NCBI GenBank assembly: GCA_017856455.1
Contig: JAFMEZ010000012.1
Location: forward strand, 1 to 45,390
DNA length: 45,390 nucleotides
DNA from: Parafilimonas sp.
Lineage (GTDB): Bacteria > Bacteroidota > Bacteroidia > Chitinophagales > Chitinophagaceae
Reading direction: 5' to 3'
Below, one piece after another: positions 9,008 through 18,012 of this stretch (position 1 is the first letter of the stretch; each line of letters starts with the position of its first letter). Under the pieces are notes generated by a model. That model did not search any database. It was not told where the DNA came from and was given only the letters and a program-made list of their open reading frames with translations. A program made the translations under genes and the position numbers.

Positions 9008-11805
9008 TTTGGAATTAGATTAACTGGCATGATAAACTCCCAACGATTAACATTGGGCGGATCGGTAAATTTTTTTGCATCCAACAGTCTGCTATACCTG
9101 AATCCAAATGAAACAGGGTGTTGATTCCACCACTTTGTGTCGAAATGAATTTCTATTCCAGTACTTCTAAGCTGAATCACTCTTCCTGTTCGCAAACTTT
9201 TCAAGTTCATATCATCAAAAAATAGATTAGACCTGATTCTTCTAAAATACACAATGTTCGCAAAGCCAAGATCAGGATATAAAACAGGAAAATGATAATT
9301 GAAAGATACTCTCCACATGCGAGGATAGTTAAATGCGGCATATCCCCTAGCCATTGCAAAATTATTGGTATAAATATATTGCCTTAATGTATCACGCTCT
9401 TGATAAGCAAAATGCATATTGAAAGAGTGCGTGCGTATGATACCCGGCAAATAAATTCTCAATCCTGCATATGATTGCAGTGCGTCAATTTTTCCGAAGG
9501 AAGTCCTGTGCTGCAAATTCAATACCCATCCAAATCTTGAATTCACTTGTTGTTTTGCCTGCTGCTTCAGCATTGATGCAACCAATTGAAAATGTAGATA
9601 AGAAACATACTTATCCGCTGTAACTGGTTTTGATGTTGCATCATAATTAAAGAACGCATTATTCCATGTAGATGAAATATCAAGACTTCTAAAAAACCTT
9701 CCGCTGTTATTGCTTAATGGAATACGGAGTCCAATATTGCCATTCCATTCATTCCACAGTAAATTTCGAGTACTGTCTTTGAAATTACGATTGAACGTAT
9801 AGTTTGTACCGCCTATCATCCACGGATAAAGTGCGCCATAAGTAGCATACGCTCCAAATTGATGAGATTTCTCATTTTCATTAAATACATATTGATAGGT
9901 TGACTGTAATGTATTCAATACATTTTGACTGTATAATGAAAAACTCCAATTGGGACGCTCGTAATAAGGACGCCAACTATGAATATTCATCAATTGAGTT
10001 TGCGATGAGTAACTACTCACATGATAGCTGCTGTCTGGGAAATCCTTTTTCTGCTCATTCAAATCAAATTTTACATTGTACAAGGGTAAAACAGACTGAA
10101 AATTTTCTTGATGATTCGATGTTGGCAATGTTCCAACAAAAAGTTGCTCTCCTTCTGCAGTGGGACGACTATAGACCACAGAGGATTTATGAATATCACC
10201 TGCATAGGTTCCTGTATTTGAACTTGAAAATTTTGTAAACGTCTTCTGAACCAAGTGATAGCCCCACAATTCATTTCTCCCTGATTGTGAAATTGAAAAT
10301 ATCAGCCAATCATTTTTATGTCTTAAAAATGCAATTGGAGCATTCACAAATGGAAACAGTTGATTAAATGAATGTGCAGAACGATTATAGCTTAATATGG
10401 AAGAATTGCCATCAGGTTTCTTACCAACTACATATATATCTTGATCTGATGATCCAAATACTGGGAAACTTAGCATGTAGCCATTTGGATGTTGAACAGA
10501 TTCAAGAAGCTGTTTACTTGTAGGTTGCCAAAACTGCATGCTGGAACCACCATCAGTAGGCATATCAATCGAAACAATTGTTTGAAGATCATCAGAAATA
10601 TCTGGAGAGAACAATCGTTTGTTTTTGGTAATGCGAGTGGTGGTGCGTGATTTTATATCAAATAAATAGATATCATTAAATTCTTTCCAATCCCACCGCG
10701 CGTCAGTATTGTATGCAGTATAAACGAGCTTATCCTTTTTAACATTAAAATAATCATCGATACCTATAAACTTCAAACCAATTTTTTGGGTAGTGCTGCC
10801 AGTAATCAAAACCCAATGTGGGAGTTGGTTTAAAGGTTTTCGCAATGCCAAAACAGTGTCATCATTTATCCAAACTGGAAAATGATAATCAACCAAACGT
10901 TTTGTAGTAGGAACGCTAAGTGTAATTTCTTTATTTATATTTTTGGATGAGGACAAATCTTGCTTGAATGATTCTAAAGCATCACCAACAAATTGTCGAT
11001 ATGTGATCCCAGCATATCTTTTTACTGCTTTTTGAAAGGGATATATGAGTCCCTTGAACCTCGAAGCATCATCTGTCACTTTCCCCCAAAAATCATTTCC
11101 ATATTTATTTACGCCATGTGCTACTAACATGTACCCCAGTTGATAATGATCAGGTACAAAATCTTTCATTGATCCATTTCTCAGTTTTTGAAATCCATAT
11201 TTTTTCTCAGCAGTCCATATTGCATTGAATGCATCGAAAAAATAAGGCAATCTACCCCGACCTTGCTGCAGGTATTTTGTTTCTGTATACACTGCATCAC
11301 CCTCAAAAAACCAGTCAGGAATAGACGCTGCATTGGCAAGCGACTGTCCTTCTTGTCCTGCTAACAAATACATCAGCTTTGAAGCCCCCTTTCTAAAATT
11401 GCTGTACTGATGAACATGCCTGTATTCATGAATGGACAGGTTATCCACCCATGCAGTTGATCCCAAATCCAAAGAATTTTGAAGAGGTGTCATAAAAAAC
11501 TCACTTCTCCATGGTGCCAATCCAACATACCCGTTTGAAATCAGTGGAAGTGACTGGAGAACGATGGGAATCTTCACACTTCGATTTCCGAGTGTTCCTG
11601 TAGAATCTCCGCTCATTTGATTAACAATATTTGCTACTCGCTGGGCCTCAGATAATTTTGAAGATGGAAAAATAACTTTCACTTTATCATTTTCCAATTG
11701 CTTCCATTTTAAGGCAGGGGGATTCCCTCCGAACCTTTGTGCCATGGTATGGGGAGAAGAAATAATAAGACAGCTCAGAACAATCAGGGTAAATTTAAAC
11801 TTCAA
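9004..11805 (-). CDS. Outer-membrane protein with gluzincin-type metallopeptidase domain, propeller-like middle and C-terminal barrel
   Basis: I do not know a named homologue. The 933-aa product starts with a signal peptide ending TMAQ. It carries HEYRH at 126-130 (HExxH) and WFFEGDA with E168, the spacing and surroundings of the peptidase_MA/gluzincin zinc site, in which two His and a downstream Glu bind zinc and the Glu of HExxH is catalytic. Residues about 290-580 form repeats with DIYLFDIKSR, LFSPDISDD and similar strands, typical of TolB/WD40-like propellers. The last 330 or so residues are amphipathic aromatic strands resembling an outer-membrane barrel. A surface or periplasmic protease held in the outer membrane is inferred. 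The start overlaps the stop of the upstream PQQ dehydrogenase by 4 nt (ATGA), so the two are translationally coupled. Confidence 0.75.
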   Translation of the reverse strand: MKFKFTLIVLSCLIISSPHTMAQRFGGNPPALKWKQLENDKVKVIFPSSKLSEAQRVANIVNQMSGDSTGTLGNRSVKIPIVLQSLPLISNGYVGLAPWRSEFFMTPLQNSLDLGSTAWVDNLSIHEYRHVHQYSNFRKGASKLMYLLAGQEGQSLANAASIPDWFFEGDAVYTETKYLQQGRGRLPYFFDAFNAIWTAEKKYGFQKLRNGSMKDFVPDHYQLGYMLVAHGVNKYGNDFWGKVTDDASRFKGLIYPFQKAVKRYAGITYRQFVGDALESFKQDLSSSKNINKEITLSVPTTKRLVDYHFPVWINDDTVLALRKPLNQLPHWVLITGSTTQKIGLKFIGIDDYFNVKKDKLVYTAYNTDARWDWKEFNDIYLFDIKSRTTTRITKNKRLFSPDISDDLQTIVSIDMPTDGGSSMQFWQPTSKQLLESVQHPNGYMLSFPVFGSSDQDIYVVGKKPDGNSSILSYNRSAHSFNQLFPFVNAPIAFLRHKNDWLIFSISQSGRNELWGYHLVQKTFTKFSSSNTGTYAGDIHKSSVVYSRPTAEGEQLFVGTLPTSNHQENFQSVLPLYNVKFDLNEQKKDFPDSSYHVSSYSSQTQLMNIHSWRPYYERPNWSFSLYSQNVLNTLQSTYQYVFNENEKSHQFGAYATYGALYPWMIGGTNYTFNRNFKDSTRNLLWNEWNGNIGLRIPLSNNSGRFFRSLDISSTWNNAFFNYDATSKPVTADKYVSYLHFQLVASMLKQQAKQQVNSRFGWVLNLQHRTSFGKIDALQSYAGLRIYLPGIIRTHSFNMHFAYQERDTLRQYIYTNNFAMARGYAAFNYPRMWRVSFNYHFPVLYPDLGFANIVYFRRIRSNLFFDDMNLKSLRTGRVIQLRSTGIEIHFDTKWWNQHPVSFGFRYSRLLDAKKFTDPPNVNRWEFIMPVNLIPN

Positions 11806-13895
11806 GGTTTAGAATTTTTAAGTTTAAATGCGATGAAACTATCTCCCTTTTTAGCGCCAAGTTTCGTTCCACCTACATTTAATACAATATATTGAATACC
11901 ATTGTTTTCATAAGTGCTTAATGAAGCAAAACTTGATGTTGGAAGTTCCTTCTGCCAAAGTAATTTTCCAGTTAATTTGTCAAACGCTCTGAACATTTTA
12001 TCATTTGTAGCTGCAATTAAAAACAACCCTCCTTTGGTAACAACTCCTCCACCATAATTCTCAGTTCCGGTTACGGGCATGCCCTTTGCAGTCAGCTCCT
12101 TGAATTCCCCCAACGGTCGCTGCCAAACATGTTCACCAGTATTTAGATCAATAGCTGTGAGCGTACCCCAGGGAGGAGTAATTGCAGGATATCCATTTTT
12201 ATCAAGAAATTTATTGTACCCCGCAAAGCTGTACGGAATTTTTGATTTACTAACCTGTCTTCCCGAAACCACTTCCTTTTTTTCAGTACCCAATAAGTAA
12301 TCAACCAAGGACTCTTTTTCCTCCTTTGAAAGTTGGGGGAAACCAGGCATCATGCCCTTACCGCCAGAAAGCAACTTATTGATATAGCCTCGATCCCGTC
12401 TACTCCCTATGCCTACCAATGAAGGATAACCGCTGTTGGCATTACCTGTTAAATCCGACTTATGACAGCTTTGACAATACTTTATATAAGCATTATTACC
12501 GTTTGATAATGAATTACTTGATTGATTTTTGATATCCTCCAGCTTGAGTATCCAAGCCATTTCATTTGCATTCACATACATGTAGCCAGTTTCAGGATCG
12601 AATGCTGCACCTCCCCATTCTCCACCTCCATCAAATCCAGGAAACATGATTGTCCCCTGCTTTGAAGGTGGATCATATAGATTTTTTCTTAGTCCCTTAA
12701 AAAATTCTAGCAACTCAGTGTAGTTTTCTGCAGCTGGATTTATATCCTTTTCAGTCAGCCTATTTCTTGCAAATGGTTTTGGGAGTCTTGGTATGGGCTG
12801 AGTTGGTGAAAGCACCTCACCAGGAACACCATCTGTTGCTACTGGAATTTCATCTATGGGGAAGACAGGCTTACCCGTTTCCCGCTCAAATACATAAACA
12901 AATCCTTGTTTTGTTATCTGAGCAACTGCATCAATCAACCTTCCTTTTTGTTTGATTTTGATTAAGTTAGGTGGTGCAGGAAGATCTCTATCCCATACGT
13001 CATGATGGGTAAATTGAAAGTGCCAAATTCTTTTCCCGGTTTTGGCATCAAGCGCAAGTAAACAGTTGGCAAAAAGGTTATTCCCCTTTCGGTTTCCTCC
13101 ATAAAAGTCAAATGCTGCTGACCCTGTTGGGACAAAAACAATTCCTCTATCCCTGTCAATGCTCATACCCGACCAGGCATTTGCACCTCCCACTTCCTCA
13201 TTGAGGTAATTATCCTTTTCCCAGGTTTCGTATCCATATTCACCTGGACCAGGAATGGTTTTAAATACCCATTCCAATTTGCCTGATTTGATATTGAAGG
13301 CTTGTATGAATCCGGGAGCAGCTCCTGCAGACTCCGACAGATGAAGTGGCATAATTATAAGATCCTGGAAAACCGTCCCTGGTGTTGGCGCTGCCACAAA
13401 CCTATCCTTCGCCCTTTCACCCAATCCCATTTTCAAATCAACATACCCACTATCCCCAAATGACTCAATTAAACTTCCTTTTGTTGCATCCAAGGCGTAT
13501 AAATGGCTTCCTGCGCTGAATAAAATACGCTTATCGTTCCCATCCTCCCAATACACCACACCCCTGCTTTTACTAAACCATTGGGTATCTCTCGCATTTC
13601 TATACCGCCAAATTTCCTTCCCGGTAGATGCATCCAAAGCAAAAACCTCAACTGATGCTGTCGTGGCATAAAGAATACCATCAACAATTATTGGATTGCA
13701 TTGATTTTGGGCTGATGTATCATTGGTATGGTATTCCCATGCCTTTTCAAGCTGATGAACATTGCTGGCATTGATCTGGTCTAACGCTGAGTAATGATTC
13801 CTTTCTGGTCCGCCTAAATATTCTCTCCATTCATGATGAGATTGACAGGAAATAATCATTGTAACTGCAAACGGAATTAATAAAAGCTTTTTCAT
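11802..13895 (-). CDS. PQQ-dependent quinoprotein dehydrogenase lipoprotein with inserted cytochrome c domain
   Basis: Family enzymes oxidise sugars or alcohols in the periplasm with pyrroloquinoline quinone and pass electrons to a haem. The 697-aa product has a lipobox, IISC, with C17 as the lipidated cysteine. It has propeller blades with repeated ALDAxTGK/IWxx motifs (for example 86-97 and 281-292) and the family segment HHDVWDRDLPAPPNL at 297-311. A class I cytochrome c domain is inserted late in the propeller: CQSCH at 474-478 binds haem, and Met515 or Met516 in GMMPGFP is the likely axial ligand. After the insertion the last blades resume (about 575-690). No PQQ biosynthesis gene is present in the window. 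The gene is the first of a coupled pair with the protease-barrel gene. The substrate is unknown. Confidence 0.88.
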   Translation of the reverse strand: MKKLLLIPFAVTMIISCQSHHEWREYLGGPERNHYSALDQINASNVHQLEKAWEYHTNDTSAQNQCNPIIVDGILYATTASVEVFALDASTGKEIWRYRNARDTQWFSKSRGVVYWEDGNDKRILFSAGSHLYALDATKGSLIESFGDSGYVDLKMGLGERAKDRFVAAPTPGTVFQDLIIMPLHLSESAGAAPGFIQAFNIKSGKLEWVFKTIPGPGEYGYETWEKDNYLNEEVGGANAWSGMSIDRDRGIVFVPTGSAAFDFYGGNRKGNNLFANCLLALDAKTGKRIWHFQFTHHDVWDRDLPAPPNLIKIKQKGRLIDAVAQITKQGFVYVFERETGKPVFPIDEIPVATDGVPGEVLSPTQPIPRLPKPFARNRLTEKDINPAAENYTELLEFFKGLRKNLYDPPSKQGTIMFPGFDGGGEWGGAAFDPETGYMYVNANEMAWILKLEDIKNQSSNSLSNGNNAYIKYCQSCHKSDLTGNANSGYPSLVGIGSRRDRGYINKLLSGGKGMMPGFPQLSKEEKESLVDYLLGTEKKEVVSGRQVSKSKIPYSFAGYNKFLDKNGYPAITPPWGTLTAIDLNTGEHVWQRPLGEFKELTAKGMPVTGTENYGGGVVTKGGLFLIAATNDKMFRAFDKLTGKLLWQKELPTSSFASLSTYENNGIQYIVLNVGGTKLGAKKGDSFIAFKLKNSKP

Positions 13896-13962
13896 CCCAA
13901 TTTAATTGAAGCTAAATTTAATCACTATACTAGATTTGTAATCTGTTTTAGCACATTTTGTT

Positions 13963-14487
13963 ATGAACGATACGTATCAGATCAGAATCCTGGCATCCAA
14001 TGAAATTGATATCATCAGAAGACTGAGTGATGAGATATGGAGGAAGGTATATCCTTCCATCATATCCATGGAACAAATAGAATTCATGCTTGAACTTATT
14101 TATAATGAGGATGCATTGAAAAGACAGATCAATGAACTTGGACATACATTCTTACTCGTCATTAAAAACGATGAACCGATTGGTTATGCATCTTTTTCAT
14201 TGAAGGATGGAGGCGAACAAGGAAGATATAGACTACACAAGTTGTATTTACAACCAGATCAACATGGAAAGGGACTGGGAAAATCATTATTGAATAAGAT
14301 CATTGAGATGATCTTACCCTCAGGTGCTCAATCTATTGAGCTGAATGTTAATAAGTACAATCCTACACTTGGCTTCTACAAGAAATTAGGATTCAGTATC
14401 ATTAGCGAGGAAGTCATCGATATCGGCCAGGGCTATGTTATGGATGATTATGTCATGGAGTTGAGTCCCTTAAAATATCCATTATAA
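13963..14487 (+). CDS. GNAT family N-acetyltransferase
   Basis: The 174-aa protein transfers an acetyl group from acetyl-CoA to an amine of unknown identity. The acetyl-CoA pyrophosphate-binding loop appears as QHGKGLGK (100-107), after the strand LHKLYLQPD. The second family hallmark, [15 protein letters not shown] (130-144), closes the fold. There is no signal peptide or membrane segment, so it is cytoplasmic. The sequence CATTTTG ends only 2 nt before the ATG. If that is the -7 box the mRNA would be leaderless, but the match to TAnnTTTG is imperfect. It lies 52 nt upstream of ahcY, which has its own promoter box. Confidence 0.87.
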   Translation: MNDTYQIRILASNEIDIIRRLSDEIWRKVYPSIISMEQIEFMLELIYNEDALKRQINELGHTFLLVIKNDEPIGYASFSLKDGGEQGRYRLHKLYLQPDQHGKGLGKSLLNKIIEMILPSGAQSIELNVNKYNPTLGFYKKLGFSIISEEVIDIGQGYVMDDYVMELSPLKYPL

Positions 14488-14511
14488 TTGGGCACTTTAT
14501 CCAATTAATGA

Positions 14512-14519
14512 TAGCTTTG
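14512..14519 (+). promoter_or_regulatory. -7 promoter box of the ahcY-pdxJ operon
   Basis: TAGCTTTG matches TAnnTTTG and ends 20 nt before the ahcY start codon. Upstream only a weak ATTG (14487-14490, spacing 21) could serve as the -33 box. Confidence 0.55.
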
Positions 14520-14539
14520 CCAAAAATTTTACAACGCAT

Positions 14540-15868
14540 ATGTCAACTACCGCACAACACCACATTGATTTTAATCTCAAGCACAAAGTAAAAGATATCA
14601 CACTAGCTGAATGGGGAAGAAAAGAAATCCGTTTGGCCGAAGCTGAAATGCCAGGTTTAATGGCCATCAGAAAAGAGTTCGGTCCATCTCAACCATTAAA
14701 GGGAGCAAGAATCGCTGGATGTCTGCACATGACAATTCAAACCGCAGTTCTCATAGAGACTTTGATTGCATTAGGAGCAGAAGTAAAATGGAGCTCTTGC
14801 AACATTTTCTCTACACAAGATCAAGCTGCTGCTGCAATTGCTGCTGCAGGAATTGGTGTATTTGCATGGAAGGGACAAACCATTGAAGAGGCTGACTGGT
14901 GTATTGAACAAACATTGTTCTTCGGTGGTGCAGATCGTCCTTTGAATATGATATTGGATGACGGAGGTGATTTAACAAATATGGTATTGGATAAATATCC
15001 TGAGTTGGTTCAGCATGTAAAAGGAATTTCAGAAGAAACTACAACAGGTGTTCACAGATTGTATGAGCGCGTTGCAAAAGGAACATTACCTATGCCTGCA
15101 ATCAACGTGAACGATTCAGTTACGAAATCTAAGTTTGACAATAAATATGGTTGCAAAGAATCATTGGTTGATGCAATCAGAAGAGCAACTGATGTAATGC
15201 TCGCAGGTAAAGTTGCAGTTGTGGGTGGATATGGTGATGTTGGTAAAGGTTCTGCCGCTTCTCTTGCTGGTGCTGGTTGCCGTGTAATTGTAACTGAGAT
15301 TGATCCTATCTGCGCGCTTCAAGCTGCAATGGATGGATTTGAAGTAAAGAAAATGGCAGACGCAGTAAAAGAGGCAGATATCGTTGTTACCGCTTCTGGT
15401 TGCCGCGACTTGATCACTGGTGAGCATTTCAAATTAATGAAAGACAAAACCATCGTTTGTAACATCGGGCACTTCGATATTGAAATTGATGTTGCTTGGT
15501 TGAATACAAACTTTGGACATACAAAAGATACCATCAAGCCACAGGTTGATATTTACAACGTAAATGGAAATGATATCATCCTTCTTGCTGAAGGAAGACT
15601 TGTGAACCTTGGTTGCGCTACTGGTCACCCAAGCTTCGTAATGAGTAACTCTTTCACGAACCAAACATTGGCTCAGATTGAGTTATGGACCAACAACAAG
15701 AACTACGATAATAAAGTATACGTTCTTCCTAAACACCTTGATGAGAAAGTTGCGAGATTGCACCTTTCAAAAATTGGTGTTGAATTGGATGTATTGTCCA
15801 AGGATCAAGCAGAATACCTTGGTATACCAAAAGATGGTCCATTCAAATCTGAACACTACCGTTATTAA
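14540..15868 (+). CDS. ahcY: Adenosylhomocysteinase (S-adenosyl-L-homocysteine hydrolase)
   Basis: AhcY splits S-adenosylhomocysteine, the product of SAM-dependent methylation, into homocysteine and adenosine in the cytoplasm, using tightly bound NAD. The 442-aa product carries the substrate-domain signatures [16 protein letters not shown] and [17 protein letters not shown] near residues 60-100. It also has [13 protein letters not shown] around the catalytic Lys and the NAD-binding loop [10 protein letters not shown] (about 229-238). The C terminus KSEHYRY is the conserved tail that reaches the neighbouring subunit's NAD site. It is followed after only 6 nt by pdxJ, so the two are probably co-transcribed. 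I looked for an SAH or SAM riboswitch in the short leader and found none. Confidence 0.97.
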   Translation: MSTTAQHHIDFNLKHKVKDITLAEWGRKEIRLAEAEMPGLMAIRKEFGPSQPLKGARIAGCLHMTIQTAVLIETLIALGAEVKWSSCNIFSTQDQAAAAIAAAGIGVFAWKGQTIEEADWCIEQTLFFGGADRPLNMILDDGGDLTNMVLDKYPELVQHVKGISEETTTGVHRLYERVAKGTLPMPAINVNDSVTKSKFDNKYGCKESLVDAIRRATDVMLAGKVAVVGGYGDVGKGSAASLAGAGCRVIVTEIDPICALQAAMDGFEVKKMADAVKEADIVVTASGCRDLITGEHFKLMKDKTIVCNIGHFDIEIDVAWLNTNFGHTKDTIKPQVDIYNVNGNDIILLAEGRLVNLGCATGHPSFVMSNSFTNQTLAQIELWTNNKNYDNKVYVLPKHLDEKVARLHLSKIGVELDVLSKDQAEYLGIPKDGPFKSEHYRY

Positions 15869-15874
15869 TTGAGC

Positions 15875-16606
15875 ATGACGCGACTCTCAGTAAATATCAA
15901 TAAGATTGCAACACTGAGAAACAGCAGAGGTGGAAACAATCCAGACCTGATCAAAACCGCATTGGACATTGAACGATTCGGGGCTGAAGGCATCACTGTG
16001 CATCCACGTCCGGATGAGCGTCATATTCGATACGCAGATGTTCGTGAACTAAAAAAGGTTATCAAAACCGAGTTTAACATTGAAGGGAATTGCAGGGAAC
16101 AAAAATTCATCGACCTTGTTCTTGAAGTGAAGCCCGCACAAGTTACCCTTGTACCTGACGCTGGACATCAACTCACCTCCGATCATGGATGGGATACCAT
16201 CCAGCATCAATCATATTTAAAAGAAATGATAGGGATCTTTAAAAATGCAGGGATCAGAACCAGCATATTTTGTGATCCTGTGGTCAAAATGATTGAAGGC
16301 GCTAAAGAAACTGGGACTGACAGAATTGAACTGTATACAGAGGGATATGCAAAGGGTTTTTCTTTAAATCCCATTGCTGCCGTTGCACCTTATGCTGAGG
16401 CAGCAAAATGTGCAAGTGCATTGGGAATGGGAATCAATGCAGGGCATGATCTGGATTTGCATAATCTTAACTTTCTGGTTGAAAATATTCCCTACCTTGA
16501 TGAGGTAAGTATAGGCCATGCATTGATTTGCGATGCATTGTACTATGGACTGGAAAATACGGTTCAACTTTACAAAAGAAAACTACAACCAAAAACGTCT
16601 TATTAA
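15875..16606 (+). CDS. pdxJ: Pyridoxine 5'-phosphate synthase
   Basis: PdxJ condenses 1-deoxy-D-xylulose 5-phosphate with 3-amino-2-oxopropyl phosphate in the last ring-forming step of the DXP-dependent vitamin B6 pathway. The 243-aa TIM-barrel protein shows [16 protein letters not shown] at 5-20 and the phosphate/catalytic segment [12 protein letters not shown] at 41-52. The loop LVPDAG follows, and near the C terminus come [13 protein letters not shown] and the phosphate-binding [18 protein letters not shown] two codons upstream is in frame, but the ATG at 15875 gives the family's usual N terminus. The gene is 6 nt downstream of ahcY. Confidence 0.96.
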   Translation: MTRLSVNINKIATLRNSRGGNNPDLIKTALDIERFGAEGITVHPRPDERHIRYADVRELKKVIKTEFNIEGNCREQKFIDLVLEVKPAQVTLVPDAGHQLTSDHGWDTIQHQSYLKEMIGIFKNAGIRTSIFCDPVVKMIEGAKETGTDRIELYTEGYAKGFSLNPIAAVAPYAEAAKCASALGMGINAGHDLDLHNLNFLVENIPYLDEVSIGHALICDALYYGLENTVQLYKRKLQPKTSY

Positions 16607-16617
16607 AAAACAATTGT

Positions 16618-17121
16618 ATGAAAAGAGTTCTATTTGGGTTATTCGCTTTTTTAACCATCAGTGCTTCAAACATTTTTGCACAACAAGCTGCTCAAAGTCC
16701 TGCTAGCACTGCAACAGGAAAAATTGGAAATGCAACCATCACCATTAACTATGGCTCTCCTTCAGTAAAGGGAAGAGCAATCTGGGGTGAATTGGTTCCA
16801 TATGGTAAAGTATGGAGAACAGGCGCCAACAAAGCAACAACATTTGAAACAGATGCAGACATTACTGTTGAGGGACAACCACTTAAAAAAGGTAAATATG
16901 CATTGTTCACGCTTCCTGAAAAAAATGAGTGGACCATCATTTTCAATAAAACAACAGATCAGTGGGGAGCATTCAACTACAAACAAGATGATGATGTACT
17001 TCGTGTGAAAGTAAAACCATCTGCAGTGAATGAATTAACTGAAGCATTGAAATTTGAAGTAACCAAAGGCGGTGTAACCATGAAATGGGAAAAGCTTGCT
17101 CTTTCCTTTGGCGTAAAATAA
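16618..17121 (+). CDS. DUF2911 family secreted protein
   Basis: This is a 167-aa protein of the Bacteroidota-enriched family DUF2911, whose function is unknown. It begins with a signal peptide MKRVLFGLFAFLTISASNIF followed by AQQ. The mature part holds the family's typical KGRAIWGELVPYGKVWRTG and ANKATTFETDADI, then LKKGKYALFTLP and the strand EWTIIFNK. The ATG at 16618 is chosen because it places the signal peptide first; upstream ATGs lie inside pdxJ in another frame. It sits 11 nt after pdxJ and is probably the last gene of that operon, ending at the strong terminator at 17142. Confidence 0.88.
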   Translation: MKRVLFGLFAFLTISASNIFAQQAAQSPASTATGKIGNATITINYGSPSVKGRAIWGELVPYGKVWRTGANKATTFETDADITVEGQPLKKGKYALFTLPEKNEWTIIFNKTTDQWGAFNYKQDDDVLRVKVKPSAVNELTEALKFEVTKGGVTMKWEKLALSFGVK

Positions 17122-17141
17122 TAAACGCACTAAATAATGAT

Positions 17142-17171
17142 AAAAAAGCATCTCCAATGAGATGCTTTTTT
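17142..17171. terminator. Bidirectional intrinsic terminator between DUF2911 and esterase genes
   Basis: An A6 run, stem GCATCTC/GAGATGC with loop CAAT, and a T6 run form a symmetrical terminator serving both converging genes. The stop codon of the esterase gene (17170-17172) lies in its outer arm. Confidence 0.9.
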
Positions 17172-17952
17172 ATTTGACGTTCAACCAAGTTAGAAAACCT
17201 GGCATCACTCTCGACCAGGTTGCTAGATCATGTGCTCCATCGGCCAGCTCTACATATTTGATTTGACTTTCTTTATCAAAGCCAATACTTTCTAATTCTT
17301 TTATAATATCCAATGTATCATCAATTGAATCAATGATTCCATTTTTGTTACGATCAGCTTTCTCATCTAACGCACCTGTTTGTAAAAAAAATCTTTGATG
17401 GGCATTATGTTTTTTAGTCCTGATTTTAGCATGCATTATCCTATCCCTTTCCTCTACATACCCATCTTTTAAATCTTTCGATCTCCACCAGAAAGAACCG
17501 CTAAAAACACCTGCAGCATTAAAATCAGTTGGGAATTCCATTGCCAAATCAAATGCCATCAATCCCCCCAATGAAAAACCCGCTACATACTTATTCCGCA
17601 CTGTACAATCTCCCAAAACATTATTGACATGAGGCAATAACTCCTGCATGATGAAATTTGCGTATTGCTCTGCCCTAGCCCCCCTGTTCATAAAGTCTGG
17701 CATCCCTGCCACACCATACTCCTGTTTACGATCAATACCTGCATGAATACCCACAACCATTAATGGAGCATTCATCTCATTTAACCAATTCTTAAGGTCC
17801 ATCTGCAATAAATCCTGCCCATCATTTATAAATAAAAGATCTGTCTGATTAGAATGTTGATGAATATCTGAGGTATAAAAATCAGTTCTCACCACCCTGT
17901 TCAAGGTTGCAGATGAAATAAGATGAGTATGATAATCTTTTAGCAAAGCCAT
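17170..17952 (-). CDS. Alpha/beta-hydrolase-fold esterase (esterase D / enterochelin esterase-like)
   Basis: The 260-aa protein is a putative serine esterase or peptidase of the esterase D family. The nucleophile elbow is GFSLGG at about 124-129 (GxSxG), preceded by KYVAGF and followed by LMAFDLAMEFP. A C-terminal ADGAHDLATWSRVMPGFLTWL supplies the probable catalytic His. FVRTDF-like N-terminal strands and LLFINDGQD mark the oxyanion side. No signal peptide is visible, so it is probably cytoplasmic. A TAATTTTG box lies 13 nt upstream of the start. It is transcribed away from the amidoligase operon and shares its upstream region. The substrate is unknown; hydrolysing that operon's product is only a speculation from position. 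Confidence 0.82.
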   Translation of the reverse strand: MALLKDYHTHLISSATLNRVVRTDFYTSDIHQHSNQTDLLFINDGQDLLQMDLKNWLNEMNAPLMVVGIHAGIDRKQEYGVAGMPDFMNRGARAEQYANFIMQELLPHVNNVLGDCTVRNKYVAGFSLGGLMAFDLAMEFPTDFNAAGVFSGSFWWRSKDLKDGYVEERDRIMHAKIRTKKHNAHQRFFLQTGALDEKADRNKNGIIDSIDDTLDIIKELESIGFDKESQIKYVELADGAHDLATWSRVMPGFLTWLNVK

Positions 17953-17965
17953 AATGATGAGTGTA

Positions 17966-17973
17966 CAAAATTA
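17966..17973 (-). promoter_or_regulatory. -7 promoter box of the esterase gene
   Basis: On the minus strand TAATTTTG matches TAnnTTTG and lies 13 nt before the start codon. No good TTTG lies at the expected -33 distance. Confidence 0.45.
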
Positions 17974-18012
17974 AGAAATGCAGTAACTTAGGAAGACAAG
18001 CAATTTTATTTT

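Noticed and set aside
14487-14539. Possible SAH or SAM riboswitch before ahcY
   Set aside because: The leader after the -7 box is only about 20 nt, too short for any known SAM or SAH aptamer.
17170-17952. Esterase as a member of the amidoligase operon
   Set aside because: It is transcribed in the opposite direction, and only shared upstream DNA connects them, which is too weak to include it in the system.
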